A stretch of DNA of 54,193 bases from Thermoanaerobaculia bacterium (GTDB lineage: Bacteria > Acidobacteriota > Thermoanaerobaculia > Thermoanaerobaculales > Sulfomarinibacteraceae), in assembly GCA_027067575.1 (NCBI GenBank), contig JAMOVQ010000039.1:1-54193 (forward strand), in the 5' to 3' direction. A model generated the notes under the pieces. That model was not told where the DNA came from. It searched no databases and saw only the letters and a program-made list of their open reading frames with translations. Position numbers and translations under genes: made by a program. Of this stretch, positions 1 to 6,836 are shown piece by piece (within the stretch, counting starts at the first letter, position 1; the number at the start of each line of letters is the position of its first letter).

Positions 1-80
1 CCGCGGCGGGAGGGCACCCGGCTGTACAGGTGGTACCAGGTGTCCACGTGGGAGAACTTGAGACGGGGCATCCGGGGCAT
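1..80 (-). CDS. Y1/REP-associated transposase-like protein, N-terminal fragment cut by the window edge
   Basis: Only the first 26 residues are in the window, reading MPRMPRLKFSHVDTWYHLYS and then RVPSRR. The MPRxxRL...YHLYSR pattern resembles the start of Y1 (IS200-like) REP-associated tyrosine transposases, which usually begin MPRxxR and have YHxxxR near residue 17. A strong ribosome binding site (AAAGGAGG) sits 6 bases before the ATG at 80; a second in-frame ATG is at 71. The catalytic HUH motif and Tyr would lie outside the window, so the call rests on the N-terminus alone. Short GGGACACTGTT-type repeats begin 67 bp upstream, which fits this family. Confidence 0.5.
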   Translation of the reverse strand, partial: MPRMPRLKFSHVDTWYHLYSRVPSRR

Positions 81-146
81 GGTGCGCCTCCTTTGGATTG
101 TGATGGGAACAGGGTAGGGCGGGGAGGGGAGGTTGTCAAGAGAAAA

Positions 147-160
147 ACAGTGTCCCTTTA
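147..160. repeat. REP-like short repeat, ACAGTGTCCC type
   Basis: ACAGTGTCCCTTT preceded by a run of A. The same core occurs twice at 9125-9162, and the related ACACTGTCCC form occurs near 6070, 6136 and 54037 (on either strand). It lies between the start of the truncated transposase and the 3' end of the MBL-fold gene. Confidence 0.55.
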
Positions 161-205
161 TTGGCGCTATTGGCGTTATCGCTGAGGTCGAGGCGACGGC
201 TGGGG

Positions 206-1099
206 TTAGGGGTGGGTGAGGGCGCGGTACAGGCCTGCGCCGTTCATCTCCATGGGGCAGGCGCGGCGGTACGCGTCGATGGCTGCCTCGTCGGCTCCCA
301 GCGCGATCAGCCGTTCCCGATCGAGGCGGTCGAGGGCGGCGGTCAGCGCCGCTATGTCACCGCCGTTCGTGACGACTCTGGTCGCTTCGGCGAGCCAGGC
401 GTGGAGCGCCTCCTCCAACCGGTGCAGGTGGTCCTCCGGGTCGTCGAAGATTCCGAAGTGTGTGAGGAGGAGCCGCCTGGGCTGCACCGAACGAAGGGTC
501 CGGACGCTTTTCAGCCAGGTGGGGATGTCGATGTCCGGCGGCGGCGTGGGCGGCACGACGTGGTGCCACCCGGGCAGCCGGATACCGCCCACGTCCCCCG
601 TGGCGAGATCATCGCCGATCTTCCACGCCACGTGGTGCCGGGCGTGGCCGGGCGTGTGGAGCGCCTGGACACGGAGGCCGCCGACCTCCACAAGCTCACC
701 GTCCCCCACGGTCCTCAGACGCTCGGCCGGAACCGGGACCATCGTTCCCCACAGCATGTCCATCAGGTCGCCGTAGATCCGCCCTGCGCTGGCCAGGAGT
801 CGCGAGGGGTCGGCCATGTGACGGGCGCCGGCCGGGTGGACCGCGACGAGCGCCCCCGTGCGGCGGGAGAGTTCCCCCGCCGCCCCTGCGTGGTCCAGGT
901 GCACATGGGTGACGAAGACGGCCCGGAGGTCGCCAAGGGAGAACCCCGCGGCCTCCACACCACGCTCCAGCGTACCCAGCGTGCTCCCGGGCCCCGACTC
1001 GAGCAGCACGAAGCCGCCCTCGGGGCACGGCACGAGGAAGGAGGCGATGACCTCGGGCCTGCCGAGGTGCTCCAGGTCGAGAACCGTGATACCGTCCAT
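206..1099 (-). CDS. MBL-fold metallo-hydrolase
   Basis: This 297-residue protein has the metallo-beta-lactamase fold signature. It contains THVHLDH at 64-70 (metal ligands H65, H67, D69, H70), TPGH at 149-152, TGD at 167-169 and LLTHFG near 211-216, in the order typical of glyoxalase II-like and other MBL hydrolases with a dinuclear metal site. No signal peptide is visible, so it should be cytoplasmic. The substrate cannot be told from the sequence; thiolester hydrolase-like and lactonase-like members share these motifs. The ATG start has no Shine-Dalgarno but follows a TAGAAT box by 6 bases, so a leaderless mRNA is expected. It is divergent from the 5'-nucleotidase gene. Confidence 0.85.
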   Translation of the reverse strand: MDGITVLDLEHLGRPEVIASFLVPCPEGGFVLLESGPGSTLGTLERGVEAAGFSLGDLRAVFVTHVHLDHAGAAGELSRRTGALVAVHPAGARHMADPSRLLASAGRIYGDLMDMLWGTMVPVPAERLRTVGDGELVEVGGLRVQALHTPGHARHHVAWKIGDDLATGDVGGIRLPGWHHVVPPTPPPDIDIPTWLKSVRTLRSVQPRRLLLTHFGIFDDPEDHLHRLEEALHAWLAEATRVVTNGGDIAALTAALDRLDRERLIALGADEAAIDAYRRACPMEMNGAGLYRALTHP

Positions 1100-1105
1100 G
1101 GACCG

Positions 1106-1111
1106 ATTCTA
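1106..1111 (-). promoter_or_regulatory. -10 box of a predicted leaderless promoter for the MBL-fold gene
   Basis: TAGAAT on the minus strand is followed by 6 bases and the ATG at 1099. No Shine-Dalgarno lies between. Transcription should start at or within a base or two of the start codon. Confidence 0.55.
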
Positions 1112-1159
1112 CGCCGGCCCGTAGAGGAGAGCGTCCGCGGAACAGGACCCTCCCGGTGG

Positions 1160-1165
1160 TATGAT
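1160..1165 (+). promoter_or_regulatory. -10 box of a predicted leaderless promoter for the 5'-nucleotidase gene
   Basis: TATGAT is followed by CCGGCC and then the ATG at 1172. There is no Shine-Dalgarno and no clear -35 box. It is divergent from the equivalent box at 1106-1111. Confidence 0.55.
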
Positions 1166-1171
1166 CCGGCC

Positions 1172-2851
1172 ATGGCACGTCGACTCCGCACCGCCTTCGT
1201 CGTGTTCCTCCTCATGGCGGGCACTGTGTTCGCCGCTCCCCGGTCAGCCCGTCTGACCGTGCTCCACACGTCGGACCTGCATGGCAGCGTGCTGCCGTGG
1301 GACGACGCGGCCGACCGGCCGGCCCGGGGCTCCCTGGCCCAGGTGGCCACGGTGGTCGCCCGGGTCCGGAAGGCGGTGGATCACCCGGTCCTGCTCTTCG
1401 ATTCGGGCGACGCGCTCCAGGGGACGCCCCTCGAGCTGTTCACCCACGTCCGGTGGCAGCGGCCCAGCCCAACGATCGGCGCCATGAACCGGATCGGGTA
1501 CCTCGCCATGGCCGTGGGCAACCACGAGTTCAACTTCGGCCTCCGGCTGCTCGACGATGCCCGGAAGCAGGCCCGGTTCCCGTTCCTCTCGGCCAACGTC
1601 ATCGACGAGGCGACGGGGAAGCCCCGGTTCCGGCCGTACATCGTCCTCGAGCGCGAGGGGATCCGGATCGGCGTGCTCGGCCTGACGACGCCCAACATCC
1701 CGGGGTGGGAGATGCCGGACCACTACCGGGGGCTCTCCTTCGAGCCGATGGACGAGGCGGCGCGGAAGTGGGTGCCGATCCTCCGCGGCACGGAGCGGTG
1801 CGACCTCGTGATCGTGCTGGCCCACACGGGGTTCGAACGGGATCCGGAAACCGGGAGGCCCGAGGGCGGCGATGTCGAGAACTTCGCATGGCGTCTCGCT
1901 CACGTCCCGGGAATCGACCTGCTGCTGACCGGCCACACCCACCGGAACATCCCGCCCCGCATGCTCGACGGCGTCATCGTCTCCCAGCCCGGGAGCCACG
2001 CACGGTTCGTCACCCGGATCGACCTCGAGATGACCCGGAAACATGGGCGGTGGTCCATCGCACACTGGAGCGGCGAAAACATTCCGGTCCGGGACGTGCC
2101 GCCGGATCCCGGGATCGAGGCCGCGTTCCGGGAGGATCACGAGCGACTCGTGGCCGAGCTCGAGCGCCCCGTCGGCCAGGTCGTCCGGGACGTCACGGTG
2201 AAAGGGTGCCGCCTCCACGATTGTGCGGCACTCGACCTGATCCACGCCGTACAGCTCGAGGCTTCCGGGGCCCAACTGAGCCTTGCCTCCTTGCTGACGG
2301 ACCGCACGCCGGATCTCCCCGCGGGACCCGTGACGTGGCGGTGGGTGTACGCACTTTACGTCTACCCCAACACCCTGGTTGCTGTCCGCCTGACGGGACG
2401 GCAGGTCCTGGACCTCCTGGAGCATTCCGCCCGGTTCTACGATGGGATCGACTGCTGTCCCGGACCGGGATGCGTCGTCCTGACCGACCCCAACGTCCGG
2501 CACTACAACGTCGATACCATCGAGGGACTGACCTACCGGATCGACCCCACGGCCCCCGAAGGACACCGTATCCGGGACGTTCGCTACGAGGGTCGTCCGC
2601 TCGCCCCCGATGCGAGTTTCACACTGGTCTGCAACAACTACCGGGCCGCCGGTGGCGGGGGCTTTCCTCACCTGCAGGACGCGCCAGTGGTCTGGAGGAG
2701 CTCGAGGAGCGTAACCGAGCTGATCGGCGAGTACCTGGAGCGGCACCGGCCGTGGCTCGCACTGGCGGACGGAAACTGGTATCTTGCGCCTCCGCTGACC
2801 GGCGCCCGTCGCTTGCCAGCGGAAACGGGAGCCGATAAAGTATCGCCGTGA
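1172..2851 (+). CDS. Secreted bifunctional 5'-nucleotidase / 2',3'-cyclic phosphodiesterase family protein (UshA-like)
   Basis: This 559-residue protein has a signal peptide (residues 1-22, ending VFAA) and then a calcineurin-like metallophosphatase domain. The domain carries LHTSDLHG at 31-38, GDALQ near 79-83, GNHEF at 116-120 and an LTGHTH motif near residue 255. The second half matches the 5'-nucleotidase C-terminal domain, with a YPNTLVAVRLTG stretch and an NNYRAAGGGGF motif near the end that fit its nucleotide-binding region. Length and layout match UshA/NutA-type periplasmic enzymes that release nucleosides and phosphate. The start is the ATG at 1172, which gives the signal peptide and lies 6 bases after a TATGAT box. 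The open frame extends further upstream but lacks support there. Confidence 0.85.
   Translation: MARRLRTAFVVFLLMAGTVFAAPRSARLTVLHTSDLHGSVLPWDDAADRPARGSLAQVATVVARVRKAVDHPVLLFDSGDALQGTPLELFTHVRWQRPSPTIGAMNRIGYLAMAVGNHEFNFGLRLLDDARKQARFPFLSANVIDEATGKPRFRPYIVLEREGIRIGVLGLTTPNIPGWEMPDHYRGLSFEPMDEAARKWVPILRGTERCDLVIVLAHTGFERDPETGRPEGGDVENFAWRLAHVPGIDLLLTGHTHRNIPPRMLDGVIVSQPGSHARFVTRIDLEMTRKHGRWSIAHWSGENIPVRDVPPDPGIEAAFREDHERLVAELERPVGQVVRDVTVKGCRLHDCAALDLIHAVQLEASGAQLSLASLLTDRTPDLPAGPVTWRWVYALYVYPNTLVAVRLTGRQVLDLLEHSARFYDGIDCCPGPGCVVLTDPNVRHYNVDTIEGLTYRIDPTAPEGHRIRDVRYEGRPLAPDASFTLVCNNYRAAGGGGFPHLQDAPVVWRSSRSVTELIGEYLERHRPWLALADGNWYLAPPLTGARRLPAETGADKVSP
2813..2841 (+). promoter_or_regulatory. Sigma70-type promoter for the first Oar-type receptor gene
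   Basis: TTGCCA, a 17-base spacer, then TAAAGT. It overlaps the 3' end of the 5'-nucleotidase gene and predicts a 5' UTR of about 68 bases before the ATG at 2916. Confidence 0.5.
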
Positions 2852-2915
2852 CCTGGCATCGTCCGGTTGAGAGGGAATCACGATTCAGGGGAAACATCCC
2901 CGGGGAGGAAGGAAG

Positions 2916-5762
2916 ATGACATTCGAGGCAAGGAGGAGTTTCGCGTGGCTCGTCGCAGGGCTGCTGCTCCTGGCGCCGGCCGCGGCCCTGGCCCAGTCCA
3001 ACGCGGTGACGGGCCAGATCTTCGGCACGGTGACCGACCCGGACGGCGGTGTCCTGCCTGGCACCACCGTCGAAGTGAGGAACGTCGAGACGGGGCTGGT
3101 CCGGCGGGCGATCGCCGATGCCAGCGGTTTCTACCGGATCGACCTGCTCCCGTCCGGCACCTACGACGTCAAGGCGACGATGGACGGCTTCAAGACCGAG
3201 ATCCAAAAGGGCGTGCGCGTCACCCTCGGCTCGGCGATCCGCGTCGACTTCAAGCTGTCGCTCTCCGCCGTCAAGGAGGAGATCGTCGTGACGGCCCAGG
3301 CCCCCGTGGTGGAGACGAGCAACCCGAGCATCGCCGCCGAGGTCAGCTCGGAGCAGATCGCCAACCTGCCGCTCAACGGCCGTGACTTCACGGACTTCAT
3401 CGCCCTGACGCCGGGCGCCATCCCCGATTCCGTCGGGAGGACCCACATCAGCGGCATGCGGGGCATCCAGAACTCGTTCAACATCGACGGTGCCAACGAC
3501 CAGTCGACGTTCTTCGGCGAGGAGCGGGGCGGCACACGGCCGCCGTTCACCTTCTCCCAGGCCGCGATCAAGGAGTTCCAGGTCATCTCCTCGTCGTACA
3601 GCGTCCAGTTCGGCAACGCGTCGGGCGGTATCATCAACGCCATCACCAAGTCCGGTACCAACGAGTTCAAGGGCGAGGCGTGGTACTACTACCGTGACGA
3701 GAGCTTCGTCGGCGACGACGCCCTGGGCAATCCGGCCACCGACTTCGACCAGCAGCAGTTCGGTGCTGCCATCGGTGGTCCGATCATCAAGGACAAGCTG
3801 CACTACTTCGTGTCGTACGACGGCCAGCGGTTCACGACGCCGACCTACCGGACGTTCTACAACTTCCCGACCAACCGGATCGCCGAGTGGGAGGCCCTGA
3901 CCGGCCTCAGCTACGCCAACGAGGTCGGGAAGATCGACCAGACCAACGACCAGGACGTCTTCCTGGCCAAGGTCGACTGGCAGCTCAACGAGAACAACAT
4001 CCTGACGTTCCGGGACAACTACTCGGACAACGAGGGTGAGAACCTGACCAACCGGTACCGTACCTCCGGATGGTCCAACAACGGACTCGAGGAGAACAAG
4101 TTCAACTCCGCGGTGCTGACCTGGAACTCGGTGTTCTCGGAGAACGTGTTCAACGAGGCGCTTCTCCAGTACTCCAAGGAGGAACGGCCGCGCACCGCCA
4201 ACATCACCTCGATCCCGGAGGTCCGGATCGGCCGGACCTACGAGGGCGTCTTCGGGCAGAACAACTTCCTCCCGAACTGGCTGGACGAGGAGCGGTGGCA
4301 GTTCATCGACAACCTGACCTGGTACGTCGGTGACCATACCCTGAAGTTCGGTGTCAACCTCGACATGGTCGAGTACGACGACGGATTCTTCCGTTACGGT
4401 GGCGGCCACTACTTCTACTCCGACTGGGACGCCTTCTTCGCCGGTGAGCCGGACTACTACACCCAGGCGTTCTCGAACTACAACGGCGCCGTCAAGTTCG
4501 ACACCGGGTTCTACTCGGGCTACATCCAGGACGAGTGGCGCTCGAACCCGAACTTCACCCTGACCTTCGGCCTGCGGTACGACCTCCAGGACCATGACGA
4601 TCCCAAGGAGACCAACCCACTGTTCCCGCAGACCGGGAAGATTCCGGACGACACCGACAACATCGCGCCGCGCGTTGGATTCGCCTGGGACATCGCTGGC
4701 GACGGCAAGCAGGTCCTGCGCGGTGGCATCGGCTACTTCTTCGACCGCAGTCCGACGCTGCTCGACGCCAACGCCATGCTGGCCAACGGCGTCCGGGTGG
4801 TCCGGATGACGGTCTACTGCGACAGCGGCGACTGCCCGAGCTTCCCGGAGCGGATCAGCGATCCTTCCGGCATGAGCGGCGGCCGCCCCGACATCTACGT
4901 CTTTGCGCCGAACTACGAGAACCCGGAGACGCTCCGGATGTCCATCGGCTACGAGCGTGAGGTCGCTCCGGACTTCTCCATCGGCGTGGACCTGATCTAC
5001 TCGGAGACCAAGAAGCTCGAGCGGAAGATGGACCTCAACCTCGCGCCCGACGGCGGCGAGACCGTGGACGGCCGGCCGACCTACCAGACCCGGGCGAACT
5101 ACCCGGACTTCAACAAGATCGTCCAGTTCACCTCCGACGCCCGGGCCAACTACAAGGCGCTCGTCCTCAAGGCTCGCAAGCGGTTCTCCCACGGCTGGAT
5201 GCTCGATGCGTCCTACACCTACAGCCGGGCCCGCGACAACGACTCCAACGAGCGGTCCGTTTCCTCCCGGTCCAACTTCCCCGAGGACCAGTACAACATC
5301 GACGCCGATTGGGGACCGTCTGCGTTCGACGTCAAGCACAAGTTCGTCATGTCCTCCACCATGGACCTCGGTCTCGGCTTTACCTGGTCCACCATCGTGT
5401 CGGTCCGTTCCGGGTTCCCGTTCACGGCGACCCAGTACTACGACGCCAACCATGACCGGTACTACAACGATCGTGCGACGGTCCAGCTGCCTGATGGCAC
5501 CTGGTACCACTACCGGCGCAACTCGTTCCGCCAGCCGTGGTTCCACAATGTGGACATGCGGCTCTCCAAGATCTTCACACTCGGCGGAGACTACGAGATC
5601 GAGCTGATCGCCGAGGTGTTCAACCTGTTCGACAACGAGAACTGGCGGACCACCCGGACCCAGCTCCTCGACCGGCACGGCGACATCCGGGACGACTTCG
5701 GCAAGAAGACCGACCCCGGAAACCCGCGCCAGTTCCAGGTCGGCGTCAAGTTCCGGTTCTGA
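2916..5762 (+). CDS. TonB-dependent receptor with N-terminal carboxypeptidase-regulatory-like domain (Oar-type)
   Basis: This 948-residue outer-membrane receptor has a signal peptide (1-27, LLLLAPAAALA). A carboxypeptidase-regulatory-like (CarboxypepD_reg) domain follows at about 30-115 (GTVTDPDGGVLPGTTV). A TonB-box-like EEIVVTA comes near residue 122, then a plug domain (LPLNGRDF, INAITKSGTNEFKG), then a long beta-barrel ending in KFRF with a terminal Phe as expected for Bam-dependent proteins. This architecture is abundant in Acidobacteriota and resembles Myxococcus Oar. The ligand is unknown; such receptors have been linked to polymer, siderophore and protein export or uptake. The start is set by a GGAGGAAGGA ribosome binding site. 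A strong terminator follows the gene, so it is probably monocistronic. Confidence 0.9.
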   Translation: MTFEARRSFAWLVAGLLLLAPAAALAQSNAVTGQIFGTVTDPDGGVLPGTTVEVRNVETGLVRRAIADASGFYRIDLLPSGTYDVKATMDGFKTEIQKGVRVTLGSAIRVDFKLSLSAVKEEIVVTAQAPVVETSNPSIAAEVSSEQIANLPLNGRDFTDFIALTPGAIPDSVGRTHISGMRGIQNSFNIDGANDQSTFFGEERGGTRPPFTFSQAAIKEFQVISSSYSVQFGNASGGIINAITKSGTNEFKGEAWYYYRDESFVGDDALGNPATDFDQQQFGAAIGGPIIKDKLHYFVSYDGQRFTTPTYRTFYNFPTNRIAEWEALTGLSYANEVGKIDQTNDQDVFLAKVDWQLNENNILTFRDNYSDNEGENLTNRYRTSGWSNNGLEENKFNSAVLTWNSVFSENVFNEALLQYSKEERPRTANITSIPEVRIGRTYEGVFGQNNFLPNWLDEERWQFIDNLTWYVGDHTLKFGVNLDMVEYDDGFFRYGGGHYFYSDWDAFFAGEPDYYTQAFSNYNGAVKFDTGFYSGYIQDEWRSNPNFTLTFGLRYDLQDHDDPKETNPLFPQTGKIPDDTDNIAPRVGFAWDIAGDGKQVLRGGIGYFFDRSPTLLDANAMLANGVRVVRMTVYCDSGDCPSFPERISDPSGMSGGRPDIYVFAPNYENPETLRMSIGYEREVAPDFSIGVDLIYSETKKLERKMDLNLAPDGGETVDGRPTYQTRANYPDFNKIVQFTSDARANYKALVLKARKRFSHGWMLDASYTYSRARDNDSNERSVSSRSNFPEDQYNIDADWGPSAFDVKHKFVMSSTMDLGLGFTWSTIVSVRSGFPFTATQYYDANHDRYYNDRATVQLPDGTWYHYRRNSFRQPWFHNVDMRLSKIFTLGGDYEIELIAEVFNLFDNENWRTTRTQLLDRHGDIRDDFGKKTDPGNPRQFQVGVKFRF

Positions 5763-5784
5763 CCGGATCGAGACACGATCCACC

Positions 5785-5813
5785 ACGGCGGGGCCTCGGC
5801 CCCGCCGTTTTTT
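5785..5813 (+). terminator. Rho-independent terminator after the first Oar-type receptor gene
   Basis: A perfect 10 bp stem (ACGGCGGGGC / GCCCCGCCGT) with loop CTCG is followed directly by a T tract. Confidence 0.9.
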
Positions 5814-6069
5814 CGTCGGGCGTGCGACCTCGGGCCGATGCCTGCGAACCTCGTTCGAGCCTCCCTACCGGCAGCGCGTCCGCACCAGCATAAGGACCGC
5901 AGCAAGAAGGCTAGCACCAGCCACCCACCGCCCTCAGTTCCGCACGGATCCCCAGCGGACGATCCGCCTTGCCCGTCGAGGGCCGAGCGAAGCGGCGTCC
6001 CGGCCTGCCACCCCCACCAGGACGAAGCCGATCACGATCGGGACTGCCCCGTCGGTGCAGCACGAATTC

Positions 6070-6105
6070 AACACTGTCCCCTACTTCACTTTGGATGACG
6101 GGGAC
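6070..6105. repeat. REP-like repeat with possible hairpin, copy A
   Basis: AACACTGTCCCC at 6070-6081. Its GTCCCC can pair with GGGGAC at 6100-6105 across an 18-base loop. Its flank CTACTTC is shared, on the opposite strand, with the copy at 54031-54047. Confidence 0.5.
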
Positions 6106-6135
6106 GTTCCGACGACGGAAGCGCGGGAAGAGCTC

Positions 6136-6159
6136 AACACTGTCCCCTTCTCTGGGGAC
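6136..6159. repeat. REP-like repeat with hairpin, copy B
   Basis: AACACTGTCCCC at 6136-6147 followed by TTCTCT and GGGGAC at 6154-6159, giving a 6 bp stem with a 6-base loop. It has the same orientation as copy A, 66 bases away. Confidence 0.55.
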
Positions 6160-6206
6160 GTGGGTGTGGGCCGGGGGTTGGCCGCTGGAGGAGTTGCCGG
6201 TCTGGA

Positions 6207-6674
6207 TCAGTCCAGGAAGCGGCTCTCCCGCTCGAGGGCCTGACAGGCCTCGCAGAGCCCCTGGATCTGCAACGAGTAGAAGGAAGGCCGGAAGTTGTGT
6301 TCCTGGCAGATCTGCCGCTGCCGCTCATCCAGGGCGGGATCCCAGAACTCGATCACCTTCCCGCAGTGGGTGCAGACCATGTGGTCGTGGCGGCGGCCGG
6401 GTTGGACCTTCTCATAGAAGTAGTGCTCCTGCCCAAGCCGGCTCTTCCTGACCAGGCCGCACTGGACGAGAAGATCGAGGGTCCGGTAGATCGTCGCACG
6501 GGAGACCTTCTTCTTCTTCGCCTTCATCCGTGCCAGCAAGTCGTCGGCGTCGAGGTGCTCGTTGGTCGAGAAGATCTCGTCGAGCAGGGCGAGCCGCTCC
6601 TGGGTGACCTTGAGGTTGTTCTCCCTGAGGTACTGAATGAAGAGCTTCTGCGCCCGCTGGCTCAACGTCGCCAT
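6207..6674 (-). CDS. fur: Fur-family metal-responsive transcriptional regulator
   Basis: This 155-residue protein fits the Fur family. It has a winged helix-turn-helix with the recognition segment SRATIYRTLDLL at 58-69, the metal-site motif HDHMVC at 96-101, and two CxxC zinc motifs (C101/C104 and C141/C144). Members sense Fe(II), peroxide or zinc and repress uptake genes; which metal this one senses cannot be read from the sequence, but nearby B12-receptor and FetAB-like genes fit metal homeostasis. The ATG at 6674 has a GGGGAGG ribosome binding site; a longer frame starting at 6752 would cover the promoter. A 7-1-7 palindrome overlaps the -35 region, which suggests autoregulation. Confidence 0.88.
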   Translation of the reverse strand: MATLSQRAQKLFIQYLRENNLKVTQERLALLDEIFSTNEHLDADDLLARMKAKKKKVSRATIYRTLDLLVQCGLVRKSRLGQEHYFYEKVQPGRRHDHMVCTHCGKVIEFWDPALDERQRQICQEHNFRPSFYSLQIQGLCEACQALERESRFLD

Positions 6675-6710
6675 TCCCGGCCTCCCCGTCTCATCTTTCG
6701 TCCTCGAATC

Positions 6711-6739
6711 ACGATAGGAGCGCTGAGACTCATTGTCAA
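6711..6739 (-). promoter_or_regulatory. Promoter of fur
   Basis: TTGACA (perfect -35, at 6734-6739), a 17-base spacer, then TATCGT (6711-6716) on the minus strand. The 5' UTR would be about 30 bases. Confidence 0.65.
6724..6738 (-). promoter_or_regulatory. Candidate Fur/PerR-type operator overlapping the fur -35 box
   Basis: TGACAATGAGTCTCA matches the 7-1-7 Fur-family consensus TGATAATNATTATCA at 11 or 12 of 14 informative positions. The two half sites are imperfect inverted repeats. It overlaps the -35 element, where a repressor would block RNA polymerase. Confidence 0.45.
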
Positions 6740-6836
6740 GAAAGAGCAGCAAACCTACCGAACGGCTCCAACCGACGATCGGCCGTGGTGTGCAGGCCGG
6801 GGCCGCCCCTCGTCGAACGGCCCCACATCGGACCGT

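Larger units (their letters stand above)
5814..6206. other. Gene-free stretch with two REP-like repeats
   Basis: I see no credible gene in these 393 bases between a terminator and the 3' end of fur. The right part holds two same-direction AACACTGTCCCC repeats at 6070 and 6136, each followed by a GGGGAC that can pair with its GTCCCC. Open frames through here contain FNTVPY / LNTVPF peptides, which are translations of the repeat. Confidence 0.6.

Noticed and set aside
161-1171. N-terminal extension of the 5'-nucleotidase frame
   Set aside because: It is antisense to the MBL-fold gene, and the signal peptide begins at 1172.
2619-5786. A 1055-codon open frame antisense to the first Oar-type receptor
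   Set aside because: It is a GC-driven shadow frame: composition is Val/Arg/Gly/Asp-rich with no domain, while the sense frame encodes a full TonB-dependent receptor with signal peptide and terminator.
6055-6243. Small open frame with FNTVPY and LNTVPF peptides
   Set aside because: The peptides are translations of the two REP-like repeats and there is no ribosome binding site.
6752-6836. Terminator after the btuB-like gene
   Set aside because: Only a weak 6 bp stem (GAACGG / CCGTTC) with a long loop and no T tract could be found.
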